Position numbers and translations under genes: made by a program. From the NCBI RefSeq assembly GCF_004363805.1, contig NZ_SNZP01000003.1:62001-126000 (forward strand): a stretch of DNA of 64,000 nt. The letters run 5' to 3'. The notes under the pieces are model-generated. The model ran no database searches. It was given only the letters and a program-made list of their open reading frames with translations, and was not told the DNA's origin. How positions within the stretch are numbered: the first letter of the stretch is position 1; each line of letters begins with the position of its first letter. Positions 30,201 to 37,247 of this stretch are shown here, piece by piece. This stretch comes from Paludibacterium purpuratum. Its GTDB lineage: Bacteria; Pseudomonadota; Gammaproteobacteria; Burkholderiales; Chromobacteriaceae.

Positions 30201-30542
30201 AAGCATTTGGGCGTGCAATTGGCGATCGACGATTTCGGTACGGGGTATTCCTCGCTATCCATCCTCAAACGTTTTCCGCTCGATTCGCTCAAGATCGACC
30301 GCTCGTTCGTCGACGGTCTGCCGCAAGATGGCGATAGCGCGGCGATCACCGAGGCGGTTCTGGCCATGGCGCGCAAGCTCGGCTTCGCCGTGGTGGCCGA
30401 AGGGGTCGAACACGAGGGGCAGGCGAACTTCCTGCAGGCCATCGGTTGCGACAGCTTACAGGGCTATTTCTTCGGTAAGCCGATGCCGGCCGAACATTTT
30501 GTCGTTTGGCTGGCTGCCGGCGAAGCCACGTTCGCACCGTAG
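27291..30542 (+). CDS. Membrane PAS-GGDEF-EAL cyclic-di-GMP enzyme
   Basis: A 1083-aa signalling protein. The N-terminal 265 residues form about eight hydrophobic segments (a membrane sensor of unknown ligand). Three PAS domains follow (about 285-400, 405-525, 530-650). The GGDEF domain has an intact RLGGDEF at about 731, so diguanylate cyclase activity is plausible; the RxxD inhibitory site is absent (GERG instead). The EAL domain reads EVLLRW rather than EALLRW but keeps the catalytic Glu. Its DDFGTGYSSL and KIDRSFV motifs are intact, so phosphodiesterase activity is also possible. It is monocistronic and divergent from mfd. The direction of net activity cannot be decided from sequence. Confidence 0.93.
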   Translation: MREFAGVNAKRLSDAGGFLCFLVALALWPRAPLAAISLASFLPHGLFAAQIVRARRAGLLWWWPLAAFLGMLPFASAGWALTLAASLYLLAAALTLVGLTVERDWLASPLWLLRLVARLIFYPALLVALLLSLLSLLFDVSVHLLSWGGMAWGDISLCLAALVPMVFCAELGSRRRLFELAMYGLLTLGIGMALYPGRHLLLFPSALLFLPVMLVAAFRLTLRGVALVSATVMVMLTLFNAGGPAYGALADGVVLLSAVIAGLMMAAVVEIQRRNERSLGEFQARIEALVNNSPNLMAFKGLDGRYAMVNRAYAAHVGKAPIDMIGKRPSELFPVEIATRIRAQDEMVLRCLEPRQFEYDNDLGGGDYFLLETKFPLFDAQGLPAGIGSVVTDISESRKQQQAVLEAEQKYGALIEQSLAGIFIFQDGRLVYLNAKLAEMLGGSTEMLENCRLEDILPSSELARVRDLIRHRFDDNVQVMHYTTRIVRADGSLLDVEVHSRLFDYNGRPASIGFALDISDRIAADANQKLTAKVFETSAEGILICDAELRIIAVNGAFSRITGYLREEALGKVSRVFSDESRGNYAQMMSALNEQGYWRGEMLDRRKSGDWYPAELSLSLVRDPQGEVVNYVGLFADITVRKQAQERMNFLANHDPLTRLPNRSCLISALEDRLLSMKEGEGQLAVIFIDLDRFKLINDSFGHQSGDELLRVIAIRLANTVGERGMLARLGGDEFTLLVSSFDGLGDLSAIAEQVLGVLAKPLRLEEHEVYVTGSIGISVYPNDGADARTLLKNADVAMYRAKDSGKNTHEFFNAEMNAQTVERLVLENSLRQALERDEFELHFQPQVNAVSRELVGVEVLLRWRHPQQGLVAPGRFIPLAEETGLIKPIGAWVLQAACHQLRRWDREGLIIPRVAVNLSARQFEQPNLISLVAGALEESGLAPQRLELEITESMIMQNPVETVRILNELKHLGVQLAIDDFGTGYSSLSILKRFPLDSLKIDRSFVDGLPQDGDSAAITEAVLAMARKLGFAVVAEGVEHEGQANFLQAIGCDSLQGYFFGKPMPAEHFVVWLAAGEATFAP

Positions 30543-30639
30543 CGTGCGTTCGCCGCAGCAAGCACCGCAACTAGGTGCCAAGGTTGCATTCGCCGCGGGC
30601 GCGCGGTTAAATAGCCGCGAATCCTTATATGAGTAAACA

Positions 30640-31395
30640 ATGAGCAACAAGCGCCTGATACACGGGTTTCATGCCGTGAATGCCCGTCTGTGGCAAAACC
30701 CCAAGAGCCTGATCGAGATCTACCTGGGCAATGGCCGTCAAGACGAACGCGCGCGCGCCGTGGCCGAACGTGCCCAAGCGGAGGGGGTCAAGGTGCATCT
30801 GGTCGATAAGGCCCGGCTCGATAGCCTGACCGGCAATGCGCGTCATCAGGGGGTGGCGGCTTGGATCGACGCCAGCCATCAGTTCGTCAGCGTCGAGGAC
30901 GTGCTGGAGAATTTACAGGAGCCGCCGCTGTTGCTGATTCTCGATGGCGTTACCGATCCGCACAATCTGGGTGCCTGCCTGCGGGTGGCCGACGCCATGG
31001 GCGCGCATGCGGTGATCGCCCCCAAGGATCGCGCGGCCAGCATCAACGCCACGGTGTCCAAGGTCGCCTGTGGCGCGGCGGAAAGCGTGCCTTACATCAT
31101 GGTGACCAATCTGGCGCGCACGCTACGCGATCTCAAGGATGCCGGCATCTGGATCGCCGGCACCACGATGGAAGCCGATACCGATCTGTTCCACTTCGAC
31201 CAGCGCGGGCCATTGGCCTGGGTGATGGGCGCCGAAGGCGAGGGCATGCGCCGCCTGACGCGCGAACATTGCGATGTGCTGGTGTCTATCCCGATGTTCG
31301 GCACGGTGGAAAGCCTGAATGTGTCGGTCTCGTCCGGCATGGTGCTGGCCGAGAGCCGCCGCCAGCGCGTCTTGGCCGGGGAGGGCCGGACATGA
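30640..31395 (+). CDS. rlmB: 23S rRNA (guanosine-2'-O)-methyltransferase RlmB
   Basis: A 251-aa SPOUT methyltransferase that modifies G2251 in the P-loop of 23S rRNA. The N-terminal L30e-like domain starts [16 protein letters not shown] motif 1 is [25 protein letters not shown], motif 2 [13 protein letters not shown], and motif 3 [18 protein letters not shown]. The stop overlaps the ATG of the following CsoR-type gene (ATGA), so they are coupled although functionally unrelated. Confidence 0.95.
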   Translation: MSNKRLIHGFHAVNARLWQNPKSLIEIYLGNGRQDERARAVAERAQAEGVKVHLVDKARLDSLTGNARHQGVAAWIDASHQFVSVEDVLENLQEPPLLLILDGVTDPHNLGACLRVADAMGAHAVIAPKDRAASINATVSKVACGAAESVPYIMVTNLARTLRDLKDAGIWIAGTTMEADTDLFHFDQRGPLAWVMGAEGEGMRRLTREHCDVLVSIPMFGTVESLNVSVSSGMVLAESRRQRVLAGEGRT

Positions 31396-31706
31396 GCGAA
31401 ACGTCGCGCGATTGCGGTTGTGCGCCACTGAACGACAAGTCGGTGGTTCAGCCGGACAAGACCAAACTGTTGCAGCGTCTGGCGCGCATCGAGGGCCAGG
31501 TGCGCGGCATCGGCGGCATGATCGCCGACGACCGCTACTGCGTCGACATCCTGACCCAGGTCGCGGCAGTCAAGTCGGCACTGGACGCCGTGGCGATGCA
31601 ATTGCTGGAAAACCACGTTCACGGCTGCGTGACCCGTTCGCTCGGTACCGCCTCCGCCGAGGATATGGCGGCCGAATTGCTGGAAGTGGTGAAGAAGATT
31701 CGCTAG
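31392..31706 (+). CDS. Metal-sensing repressor of the CsoR/RcnR/FrmR family
   Basis: A 104-aa all-helical DUF156 repressor. Cys50, His75 and Cys79 have the same spacing (25 and 4) as the copper ligands Cys36-His61-Cys65 of CsoR, so Cu(I) sensing is the best guess. The core [15 protein letters not shown] is typical. An N-terminal extension holds a Cys-Gly-Cys. No copper ATPase or chaperone lies downstream, so its regulated genes are elsewhere or it regulates at a distance. It starts inside the rlmB stop codon. Confidence 0.88.
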   Translation: MSETSRDCGCAPLNDKSVVQPDKTKLLQRLARIEGQVRGIGGMIADDRYCVDILTQVAAVKSALDAVAMQLLENHVHGCVTRSLGTASAEDMAAELLEVVKKIR

Positions 31707-31727
31707 AACACGACGGTAGGCGCGGCT

Positions 31728-31796
31728 GTAGGGGGGATTTGTCGTAGGCAATCCGCCATCTCGCGATTGGTGCGATGCTGCGCGATCGCACCCTAC
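31728..31796. repeat. REP-like element
   Basis: Starts GTAGGG and ends CCCTAC, with internal AGGCAATCCGCC shared (inverted) with the element upstream of 20608. It lies between the CsoR-type gene and the rpsF promoter. Confidence 0.4.
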
Positions 31797-31808
31797 ACCC
31801 GCTCCTGC

Positions 31809-31837
31809 TTGCCCTCTGCGCGCAACTCGCGTAAAAT
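31809..31837 (+). promoter_or_regulatory. Promoter of the rpsF operon
   Basis: TTGCCC (31809-31814), a 17-base spacer and TAAAAT (31832-31837), giving an RNA leader of about 60 bases before rpsF. Confidence 0.55.
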
Positions 31838-31855
31838 CGCCCGGTTTAAACCCTT

Positions 31856-31885
31856 GCCTTCCCACACAACGCATGGTGGAAAGGC
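31856..31885 (+). promoter_or_regulatory. Leader hairpin upstream of rpsF (possible S6:S18 autoregulatory element)
   Basis: GCCTT-C-CCAC pairs with GTGG-A-AAGGC around a 10-base loop, placed just upstream of the AAGGAG ribosome site. In E. coli and others the S6:S18 complex binds an rpsF leader hairpin. The diagnostic CCG internal loop is not obvious here, so this is a candidate only. Confidence 0.35.
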
Positions 31886-31906
31886 TTTAAGCCATAAGGA
31901 GTTCAC

Positions 31907-32284
31907 ATGCGGCATTACGAAATTGTGTTCATCGTCCATCCGGATCAGAGCGAACAAGTTCCGGCGATGATCGAACGCTACAAGGGCATGGTTGTCAGCG
32001 CTGGCGGTATCATTCATCGCCTGGAAGACTGGGGCCGCCGTCAACTGGCCTACCCGATCCAGAAGCTGCACAAGGCTCACTATGTTCTGATGAACATCGA
32101 GTGCGCGACCGAAACCCTCGCTGAACTTGAACACGCATTCAAATTCAACGACGCGGTTCTGCGTCATCTGACCATCAAGATGGCTCACGCTGTGACCGAA
32201 GCTTCCCCGATGATGAAGGACGAGAAGGCGAAAAACCTGCTCGACGGTCAGCAGCCGGCTGAAGAGGCTGAAGCCGCTGCTTGA
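31907..32284 (+). CDS. rpsF: Ribosomal protein S6
   Basis: A 125-aa small-subunit protein and partner of S18. It has the typical opening [18 protein letters not shown] and the core [22 protein letters not shown], ending in a Glu/Ala-rich tail. A strong AAGGAG precedes it. First gene of rpsF-priB-rpsR-rplI. Confidence 0.98.
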   Translation: MRHYEIVFIVHPDQSEQVPAMIERYKGMVVSAGGIIHRLEDWGRRQLAYPIQKLHKAHYVLMNIECATETLAELEHAFKFNDAVLRHLTIKMAHAVTEASPMMKDEKAKNLLDGQQPAEEAEAAA

Positions 32285-32294
32285 GGCGGATGCA

Positions 32295-32594
32295 TTGCAG
32301 AATCATTTGGTATTGACCGCGTCGGTCGAACGCGAAGAAGTCCTGAGATATACGCCCGCCGGCCTGCCGGTGCTGGAAATGTGGCTCAGACATCATTCGA
32401 AACAGAATGAAGCAGGCTTCGAGCGGGACGTGACCTGTGAAATCCAGGCCGTCTTGATCGGTAAACAGGCACCGCTTCACGCGGGGAAGTTGGCGGGCAA
32501 CACGGTGGCTCTCACCGGGTTCCTCTCCCAGCGAAGCCTGAAAAATCCGCGGTTGGTACTGCATATCGAACACGTTGAATTTGTAAAAGGTTAG
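32295..32594 (+). CDS. priB: Primosomal replication protein N (PriB)
   Basis: A 99-aa single-stranded DNA-binding OB-fold protein of the restart primosome. It lies between rpsF and rpsR as in other beta- and gammaproteobacteria. The pattern [31 protein letters not shown] matches PriB. The start codon is TTG at 32295, preceded by GAGGCGGA; no in-frame ATG is available, so the rare start seems real. It ends 4 bases before rpsR. Confidence 0.9.
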   Translation: MQNHLVLTASVEREEVLRYTPAGLPVLEMWLRHHSKQNEAGFERDVTCEIQAVLIGKQAPLHAGKLAGNTVALTGFLSQRSLKNPRLVLHIEHVEFVKG

Positions 32595-32598
32595 ACAA

Positions 32599-32826
32599 AT
32601 GGCACGTCAACTCTTTAAGCGCAAGAAGTTCTGCCGCTTCACGGCAGAAGGCATCAAGGAAATCGACTACAAGTCGGTTGAATTGCTGAAGGATTTCATC
32701 GCCGAAAACGGCAAGATCATCCCGGCTCGCATCACCGGTACCAAGGCTCGCTATCAGCGTCAGCTGACCACTGCGATCAAGCGTGCTCGCTTCCTGGCGT
32801 TCCTGCCGTACACCGATCAGCACTAA
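32599..32826 (+). CDS. rpsR: Ribosomal protein S18
   Basis: 75 aa, with the family motifs [17 protein letters not shown] and [27 protein letters not shown]. It binds S6 in the platform of the 30S subunit. Co-transcribed with rpsF and priB. Confidence 0.98.
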   Translation: MARQLFKRKKFCRFTAEGIKEIDYKSVELLKDFIAENGKIIPARITGTKARYQRQLTTAIKRARFLAFLPYTDQH

Positions 32827-32847
32827 TCCGGGAAAGGAACAGACAAG

Positions 32848-33297
32848 ATGCAAGTAATTCTGCTCGAAAAAGTAGCCAACCTGGGTCAACTGGGCGATGT
32901 CGTCAAGGTCAAGGACGGCTACGGCCGTAACTTCCTGATCCCGCAAGGCAAGGCCAAGCGTGCGACCGAAGCCAACCTGAAGGAATTCGAAGCTCGCCGT
33001 GCCGAGCTCGAAGCCAAGCAGGCAGAGATCCTGGCTGATGCCAAGGCTCGTGGCGTGAAGCTGGAAGGCGCTGTTGTGACCATCGAACAAAAGGCCGGCG
33101 TTGACGGTCGTCTGTTCGGTTCGGTTACCAACGTCGACATCGCCGATGCGGTTACCGCGTTCGGCGTTGAAATCAAGCGTTACGAAGTTCGTCTGCCGAA
33201 CGGCCCGCTGAAGGCCATCGGCGAATACGAACTGGAAATCGCCCTGCACCACGACGTGGTTGCACCGATCAAGGTGGTTGTGGCTGCTCTGGCCTAA
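32848..33297 (+). CDS. rplI: Ribosomal protein L9
   Basis: 149 aa. The N-terminal RNA-binding domain [19 protein letters not shown].. with [13 protein letters not shown] is followed by the long connecting helix (Glu/Ala/Lys-rich, about 41-75) and the C-terminal domain. AAGGAA lies before the ATG. It closes the operon, which ends at a strong terminator. Confidence 0.98.
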   Translation: MQVILLEKVANLGQLGDVVKVKDGYGRNFLIPQGKAKRATEANLKEFEARRAELEAKQAEILADAKARGVKLEGAVVTIEQKAGVDGRLFGSVTNVDIADAVTAFGVEIKRYEVRLPNGPLKAIGEYELEIALHHDVVAPIKVVVAALA

Positions 33298-33320
33298 TCC
33301 CTTTATCTCGGCGTTTCTTA

Positions 33321-33347
33321 AAAGGCTGCCTGCGGGCAGCCTTTTTT
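33321..33347 (+). terminator. Rho-independent terminator after rplI
   Basis: A perfect 10-bp stem AAAGGCTGCC / GGCAGCCTTT with loop TGCG and six T. Confidence 0.92.
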
Positions 33348-33382
33348 ATTGACTCGACGTGCCGGTGACGGCGCAACAGGAG

Positions 33383-33937
33383 CTAATCGGGCTGGTCGCC
33401 TTGCAGCCAGGCAACGCTGGCGGCTTTAAACGCCGCGGTGCCGGCTTGGCGTAGGGTTTCGAACAGCACCATCTCGCGGCTGACAATGTGCGCGCCGGCC
33501 TGGCGCAGACGTTCGAGGGCCAGTTGATGGTCGAGTGCGCGCCGGCTGCCGATCGCATCGGCGACGACGAACACGGTCTTGCCAAGGCGGAGTAGGCCCT
33601 CGGCGGTTTGCAGCACGCAGACATGGCTTTCCATGCCGCACAGCACGAACTGTTGCTGCGACAGCGTCCATTCGGGCAGACAGCCGGCTGCCACGCAGCA
33701 GAAATGCACCTTTTCCACGGCTGGCGCATCGGGGGCCAGCGCCCTCAGTGCGGGGATCGTATGCCCCAGGCCGCGCGGGTACTGCTCGGAGAAAACGATC
33801 GGCAGGCCGCCGTCCCGACAGACGCCGATCAGCCAGGCTAGGCGGCTTTGCAGCCGGTCGGCATCCTGGATGGCGGGTAGCAGTTTTTCCTGTACGTCGA
33901 TGACCAGTAGGACGGCTTGTTCCTTGTCGAGCAGCAT
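33383..33937 (-). CDS. Isochorismatase-family cysteine hydrolase
   Basis: A 184-aa cytoplasmic hydrolase of the YcaC-like branch. The catalytic Asp lies in VIDVQEKL (residue 14), the Lys in VEKVHF (about 75), and the nucleophile Cys in GMESHVCVLQTA (about 106), preceded by the family's cis-peptide region. The natural substrate is unknown. It is a single gene upstream of uraA with no shared function evident. Confidence 0.88.
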   Translation of the reverse strand: MLLDKEQAVLLVIDVQEKLLPAIQDADRLQSRLAWLIGVCRDGGLPIVFSEQYPRGLGHTIPALRALAPDAPAVEKVHFCCVAAGCLPEWTLSQQQFVLCGMESHVCVLQTAEGLLRLGKTVFVVADAIGSRRALDHQLALERLRQAGAHIVSREMVLFETLRQAGTAAFKAASVAWLQGDQPD

Positions 33938-33982
33938 GGCGGACTCCGCGATGGTTTATGCGATGATCATAGCGCAATGATG

Positions 33983-34014
33983 GTCGGCCCGGCGACTGTC
34001 ATTACCGGGCCGAC
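33983..34014 (-). terminator. Hairpin downstream of uraA
   Basis: A perfect 10-bp stem GTCGGCCCGG / CCGGGCCGAC with a 12-base loop, immediately after the uraA stop on the minus strand. It lacks a clear T run, so termination is probable rather than certain. Confidence 0.5.
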
Positions 34015-34019
34015 TCGCG

Positions 34020-35264
34020 TCAGATGTCCTGTCCTTCCTCGATGCCTTGATGGTTGGCGCTGCGTGCCGGGAGTACCAGATTCAGAATCAACGCCAACAG
34101 CGAGCATAGCCCGACACCGGCCAGGCCGAGGTCGCCGATCTTGAGTTCCAGCCCGCCAATGCCGACGGTCAGTACCACCGAGATAATGACCAGGTTGCGC
34201 GGTTGCATCAGGTCGACCTTGGCTTCGATCAGCGTTTTCAGGCCGATGGAGGCGATGGTGCCGAACAGTAGAACCATGATGCCGCCCATGACCGGCATCG
34301 GGATCGATTGCAACAATGCGTTGAATTTGCCGAAGAACGCCATGGCGATGGCGAAAAGCGCCGCCCAGGTCATGGTGACCGGATTGAAATTGCGCGTGAT
34401 CATCACGGCGCCAGTGACTTCGGCATAGGTGGTGACCGGCGGGCCGCCGATCAGACCGGCGATGCAGACACCCAAGCCATCGCCGAACAGCGTGCGGTGC
34501 AGGCCCGGCGTCTTGGTGTAGTCCTTGCCGGTGACGCCGCCGATGGCCATGACGCCGCCGATGTGCTCGATGGCCGGGGCAATGGCCACAGGCAGCATGA
34601 AGAGCGCCGCCGCCCAGTTAACCTGGGGCGAGGCGAAGTGCGGCACGGCGAACCAGGGGGCGTCGGCGATCTTGCCGAGGTCGACCAAGCCCATGGCGAC
34701 AGCGCTCAGGTAGCCGACGATGACGCCGGCCAGAATCGGCACCAGGCGGAACATGCCGCGGGCGAACAACGAGACGACGATGGTCGTGGCGAGCGATATG
34801 GCGGCCAGCAACAAGGCGCTATGGTAGGCAACCACCTGGGCGCCGCCGGCCCGACCCATGGCCATGTTGGAGGCGGCTTGCGCCACCGACAGACCGATGA
34901 TCATGATGACCGGGCCGATGACCACCGGCGGCAGCAGCCGGTTGACCAATCCGATACCGCGCCAGCGGATCAGGGCCGAGAACACGAAGTACATGAAGCC
35001 GGCGCAAAAGAGGCCGAACATGGTCGAGGGCATGCCCCATGTGTGGGACGAGTAGATGATCGGGCCGATGAAGGCGAACGAGGAGCCGAGAAAGATCGGC
35101 ACCTGGGCGCGGGTGCATAGCTGGAACATCAGGGTGCCGATGCCGCCGCCCAATAGCGCCATGGCCGGATTCAAGCCGGTCAGGAGCGGTACCAGAACCA
35201 GCGCGCCGAAAGCGACGAACAGGATCTGGGCGCCGGAGACGGCTTGCTTGAGGTGTTGAAACAT
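34020..35264 (-). CDS. uraA: Uracil:proton symporter (NCS2 family)
   Basis: A 414-aa inner-membrane permease with about 14 hydrophobic segments. NCS2 features include PIFLGSSFAFIGPI in the TM3 region, the E-containing motif PAIEHIGGVMAIGGVTGKDY, the second binding Glu in TYAEVTGAVMITR, and MGGIMVLLFGTIASIGLKTLI. The distance to upp supports uracil as substrate. GAGAGA precedes the ATG. It lies in the upp - unknown gene - uraA series. Confidence 0.92.
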   Translation of the reverse strand: MFQHLKQAVSGAQILFVAFGALVLVPLLTGLNPAMALLGGGIGTLMFQLCTRAQVPIFLGSSFAFIGPIIYSSHTWGMPSTMFGLFCAGFMYFVFSALIRWRGIGLVNRLLPPVVIGPVIMIIGLSVAQAASNMAMGRAGGAQVVAYHSALLLAAISLATTIVVSLFARGMFRLVPILAGVIVGYLSAVAMGLVDLGKIADAPWFAVPHFASPQVNWAAALFMLPVAIAPAIEHIGGVMAIGGVTGKDYTKTPGLHRTLFGDGLGVCIAGLIGGPPVTTYAEVTGAVMITRNFNPVTMTWAALFAIAMAFFGKFNALLQSIPMPVMGGIMVLLFGTIASIGLKTLIEAKVDLMQPRNLVIISVVLTVGIGGLELKIGDLGLAGVGLCSLLALILNLVLPARSANHQGIEEGQDI

Positions 35265-35297
35265 AGATGATCTCTCAGTCTTGTGAAATATTTTTGG

Positions 35298-35936
35298 TTA
35301 AACCGTGCAGTACATGATGGCCTGGGCAATGATGTTGTTCTGATCTTGCGCCAGCGTGCTGTGCTGCCTGAACGACTGCACCATCCCTTGTACCCTGGTA
35401 TAGGTTTCGTGATTCGGCAGGGCCTGGTAGGCGATGTCGACGCCTAGGCGCGCCGCCACCTTTTTGATGGTGGTCGGTTTGATGCAAACGTGCTCGAACG
35501 GCTTGCTGTAGGCGAGAAAGCAAGTGACCACGGGCCACTTGGCCGGGTTGGCGTTGTGGTCGTGGCGGCATAATTGCAGCACGTCGACAAAATTCGCGAA
35601 GCTCTCCGGGCCGAAGTGGTGCAATAGCTCGTACAAAGCTTGCAGGAACGGCTGGTGAATGTCGCTAAAACCCAGGTAATTGCGAAAGGCCATTTTTTCG
35701 AAAGTGCTGACCGTGGTGCTGCGGCCGATGATCTGGCGGCAGGTTTCGATCAGGGGCGCCAGTCTGCCTTGTGCCAGCGCCGCTGCCATGGTGTGCTCGG
35801 CCAGCCCCTCTTCGCACAGGCGGATGACGCTGGTAACGCTTTTGTGTTTTTTGCCCAGCTCTAGCCAGTCGGGGTCGGCGAGGCCGCCGGGAAAACGCAG
35901 CAGAAAGTCATGGTCGATTTGTTGCCAGTGATTCAT
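35298..35936 (-). CDS. Protein of unknown function between upp and uraA
   Basis: A 212-aa soluble protein that I do not recognise. It begins NHWQQIDHDFLLRFPGGLADPDWLELG. The strongest features are in the C-terminal half: a PAKWPVVTCFLAY segment, an IKPTTIKKVAARLG segment and an NHETYTRV tail, which looks like a compact nucleic-acid or metabolite-binding fold. AAGGAG gives the start at 35936. It is separated from upp by an intrinsic terminator and from uraA by 33 bases, so it is most likely co-expressed with uraA. A link to pyrimidine salvage is only contextual. Confidence 0.75.
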   Translation of the reverse strand: MNHWQQIDHDFLLRFPGGLADPDWLELGKKHKSVTSVIRLCEEGLAEHTMAAALAQGRLAPLIETCRQIIGRSTTVSTFEKMAFRNYLGFSDIHQPFLQALYELLHHFGPESFANFVDVLQLCRHDHNANPAKWPVVTCFLAYSKPFEHVCIKPTTIKKVAARLGVDIAYQALPNHETYTRVQGMVQSFRQHSTLAQDQNNIIAQAIMYCTV

Positions 35937-35972
35937 GGCGCATCTCCTTCCAGGTTGCATGAGCGCAGGTTG

Positions 35973-36006
35973 AAAAAAAGCCGCTTGTCCGAAAGTGGCA
36001 AGCGGC
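35973..36006 (-). terminator. Rho-independent terminator after upp
   Basis: On the minus strand GCCGCTTG / CAAGCGGC (8 bp) with a loop of about 11 bases is followed by seven T. It separates upp from the two downstream genes, so these may need read-through or their own promoter. Confidence 0.85.
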
Positions 36007-36027
36007 GGTGGGTCTGGCATACATGGT

Positions 36028-36660
36028 TCAGGCGTGTTTGGTGCCGAAGATCTTGTCGCCGGCGTCGCCTAGCCCGGGGATGATGTAGCCGACCTCGTTG
36101 AGGTGGCTGTCGAGCGAGGCGGCATAGATCTGCACGTCGGGGTGGGCTTCGTTGACGATGCGCACGCCCTCGGGCGCGGCGACCATCACCACGGCCTTGA
36201 TGTGCCGGCAACCCTTGCGCTTGAGCAGGTCGATGGTGGCGACCATCGAGCCGCCGGTGGCCAGCATCGGGTCGATGATCAGCGCAATGCGCTCGTTCAG
36301 GTTGTCGACGAACTTGTCGAAGTAGGGGACCGGTTCGAGGGTTTCCTCGTTGCGATACAGACCGACTACGCTGATCTTGGCCGAGGGCACCAGGTCGAGC
36401 ACGCCGTCGAGCATGCCGATGCCGGCACGCAGGATAGGTACGACGGTGACTTTCTTGCCCTTGATTTGCTGAACTTCGATCGGGCCGCACCAGCCTTCGA
36501 TGGTGACGGTTTCCAGCTCGAAATCGCGCGTGGCCTCATAGGCCAGCAGGCGGGCCAGTTCTTGCGTCAGTTGGCGGAATTTCATGGTGCTGATCTCGCC
36601 CTCGCGTAACAGGCCGAGTTTGTGCTGGATCAGCGGATGATTGACGACGGTGATGTTCAT
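36028..36660 (-). CDS. upp: Uracil phosphoribosyltransferase
   Basis: A 210-aa salvage enzyme that makes UMP from uracil and PRPP. The PRPP-binding motif [11 protein letters not shown] is intact. The uracil-binding C-terminus reads [17 protein letters not shown], and [13 protein letters not shown] is also typical. The ATG at 36660 starts [10 protein letters not shown]. An unusually structured 160-base leader with four hairpins precedes it (36661-36830), so control at the RNA level is likely. Confidence 0.97.
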   Translation of the reverse strand: MNITVVNHPLIQHKLGLLREGEISTMKFRQLTQELARLLAYEATRDFELETVTIEGWCGPIEVQQIKGKKVTVVPILRAGIGMLDGVLDLVPSAKISVVGLYRNEETLEPVPYFDKFVDNLNERIALIIDPMLATGGSMVATIDLLKRKGCRHIKAVVMVAAPEGVRIVNEAHPDVQIYAASLDSHLNEVGYIIPGLGDAGDKIFGTKHA

Positions 36661-36680
36661 GCTTTGTCCCAGACCTTGAG

Positions 36681-36726
36681 AAAAAGCTGTTTTTCACCGA
36701 CCGCGGTCGAGGAAAAACAGCTTTTT
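36681..36726. terminator. Strong hairpin in the upp leader (attenuator or bidirectional terminator)
   Basis: A perfect 15-bp inverted repeat (36681-36695 with 36712-36726) has A/T-rich outer ends, so it reads as a terminator on both strands. Its 16-base loop contains the 12-base palindrome CGACCGCGGTCG. It lies 20 bases before the upp ATG. Confidence 0.8.
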
Positions 36727-36734
36727 ATACGTCA

Positions 36735-36818
36735 CCGGCAGCTTTCGCTGCCGGCAGTAGCGGGTGTCTCGGCCGGCGCCGGTCGCCGGCGCCAACACCT
36801 GTCAGACACTGACGCAGG
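36735..36818 (-). promoter_or_regulatory. Three further hairpins in the upp leader
   Basis: Minus-strand RNA would form three hairpins. CCGGCAGC-GAAA-GCTGCCGG (36735-36754) has 8 bp and a GNRA loop. GGCGCCGG-CGA-CCGGCGCC (36775-36793) has 8 bp. CCTG..TCAG-TGT-CTGA..CAGG (36798-36818) is the third. Together with the terminator-like hairpin this forms a packed leader. The arrangement suits a pausing-type attenuator, but no ligand or regulator is evident. Confidence 0.55.
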
Positions 36819-36829
36819 TATGGGAGGGT

Positions 36830-36835
36830 ATTTTA
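36830..36835 (-). promoter_or_regulatory. Possible -10 box for upp
   Basis: TAAAAT on the minus strand, just after the grxD stop codon. No good -35 is visible. It would start a leader RNA of about 160 bases. Confidence 0.4.
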
Positions 36836-36872
36836 GCACGGTGCGGCGCACAAAACCATGCCCTCTGAAATT

Positions 36873-37190
36873 TCAGACAGCGAATTCCTGCAGCAGGGTT
36901 TGCAGTTCGCCGTTCTGGTACATCTCGGCCAGGATGTCCGAGCCGCCGATGAACTCGCCCTTGACGTAGAGCTGGGGGATGGTCGGCCAGTTGGCGTAAT
37001 CCTTGATGCCTTGGCGCACCAGCGGGTCGGCCAGGACGTCGACGGTGACGAACTTGTTGACGCCACAGGCCTTGATCAGTTGTACGGCGCGCGAGGAGAA
37101 GCCGCACTGCGGGAACTGGGCCGAACCCTTCATGTAGAGGACGACCGGATTTTCGGTCACGGTTTGCTTGATGAGTTGCTGGGTGTCCAT
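36873..37190 (-). CDS. grxD: Monothiol glutaredoxin (Grx4 type)
   Basis: A 105-aa [2Fe-2S]-cluster-binding glutaredoxin. The active-site motif CGFS lies in FPQCGFSSRA. TIPQLYVKGEFIGGSDI holds the cis-Pro and the glutathione-binding residues. In bacteria the family transfers iron-sulfur clusters together with BolA-like proteins. AGGAG precedes the ATG. It lies upstream of upp with its own end. Confidence 0.96.
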   Translation of the reverse strand: MDTQQLIKQTVTENPVVLYMKGSAQFPQCGFSSRAVQLIKACGVNKFVTVDVLADPLVRQGIKDYANWPTIPQLYVKGEFIGGSDILAEMYQNGELQTLLQEFAV

Positions 37191-37247
37191 GCGGGCTCCT
37201 GAATAATGGCTTGCGGGTCAATACCCGACCGTTTGAGTCGGGTTATT

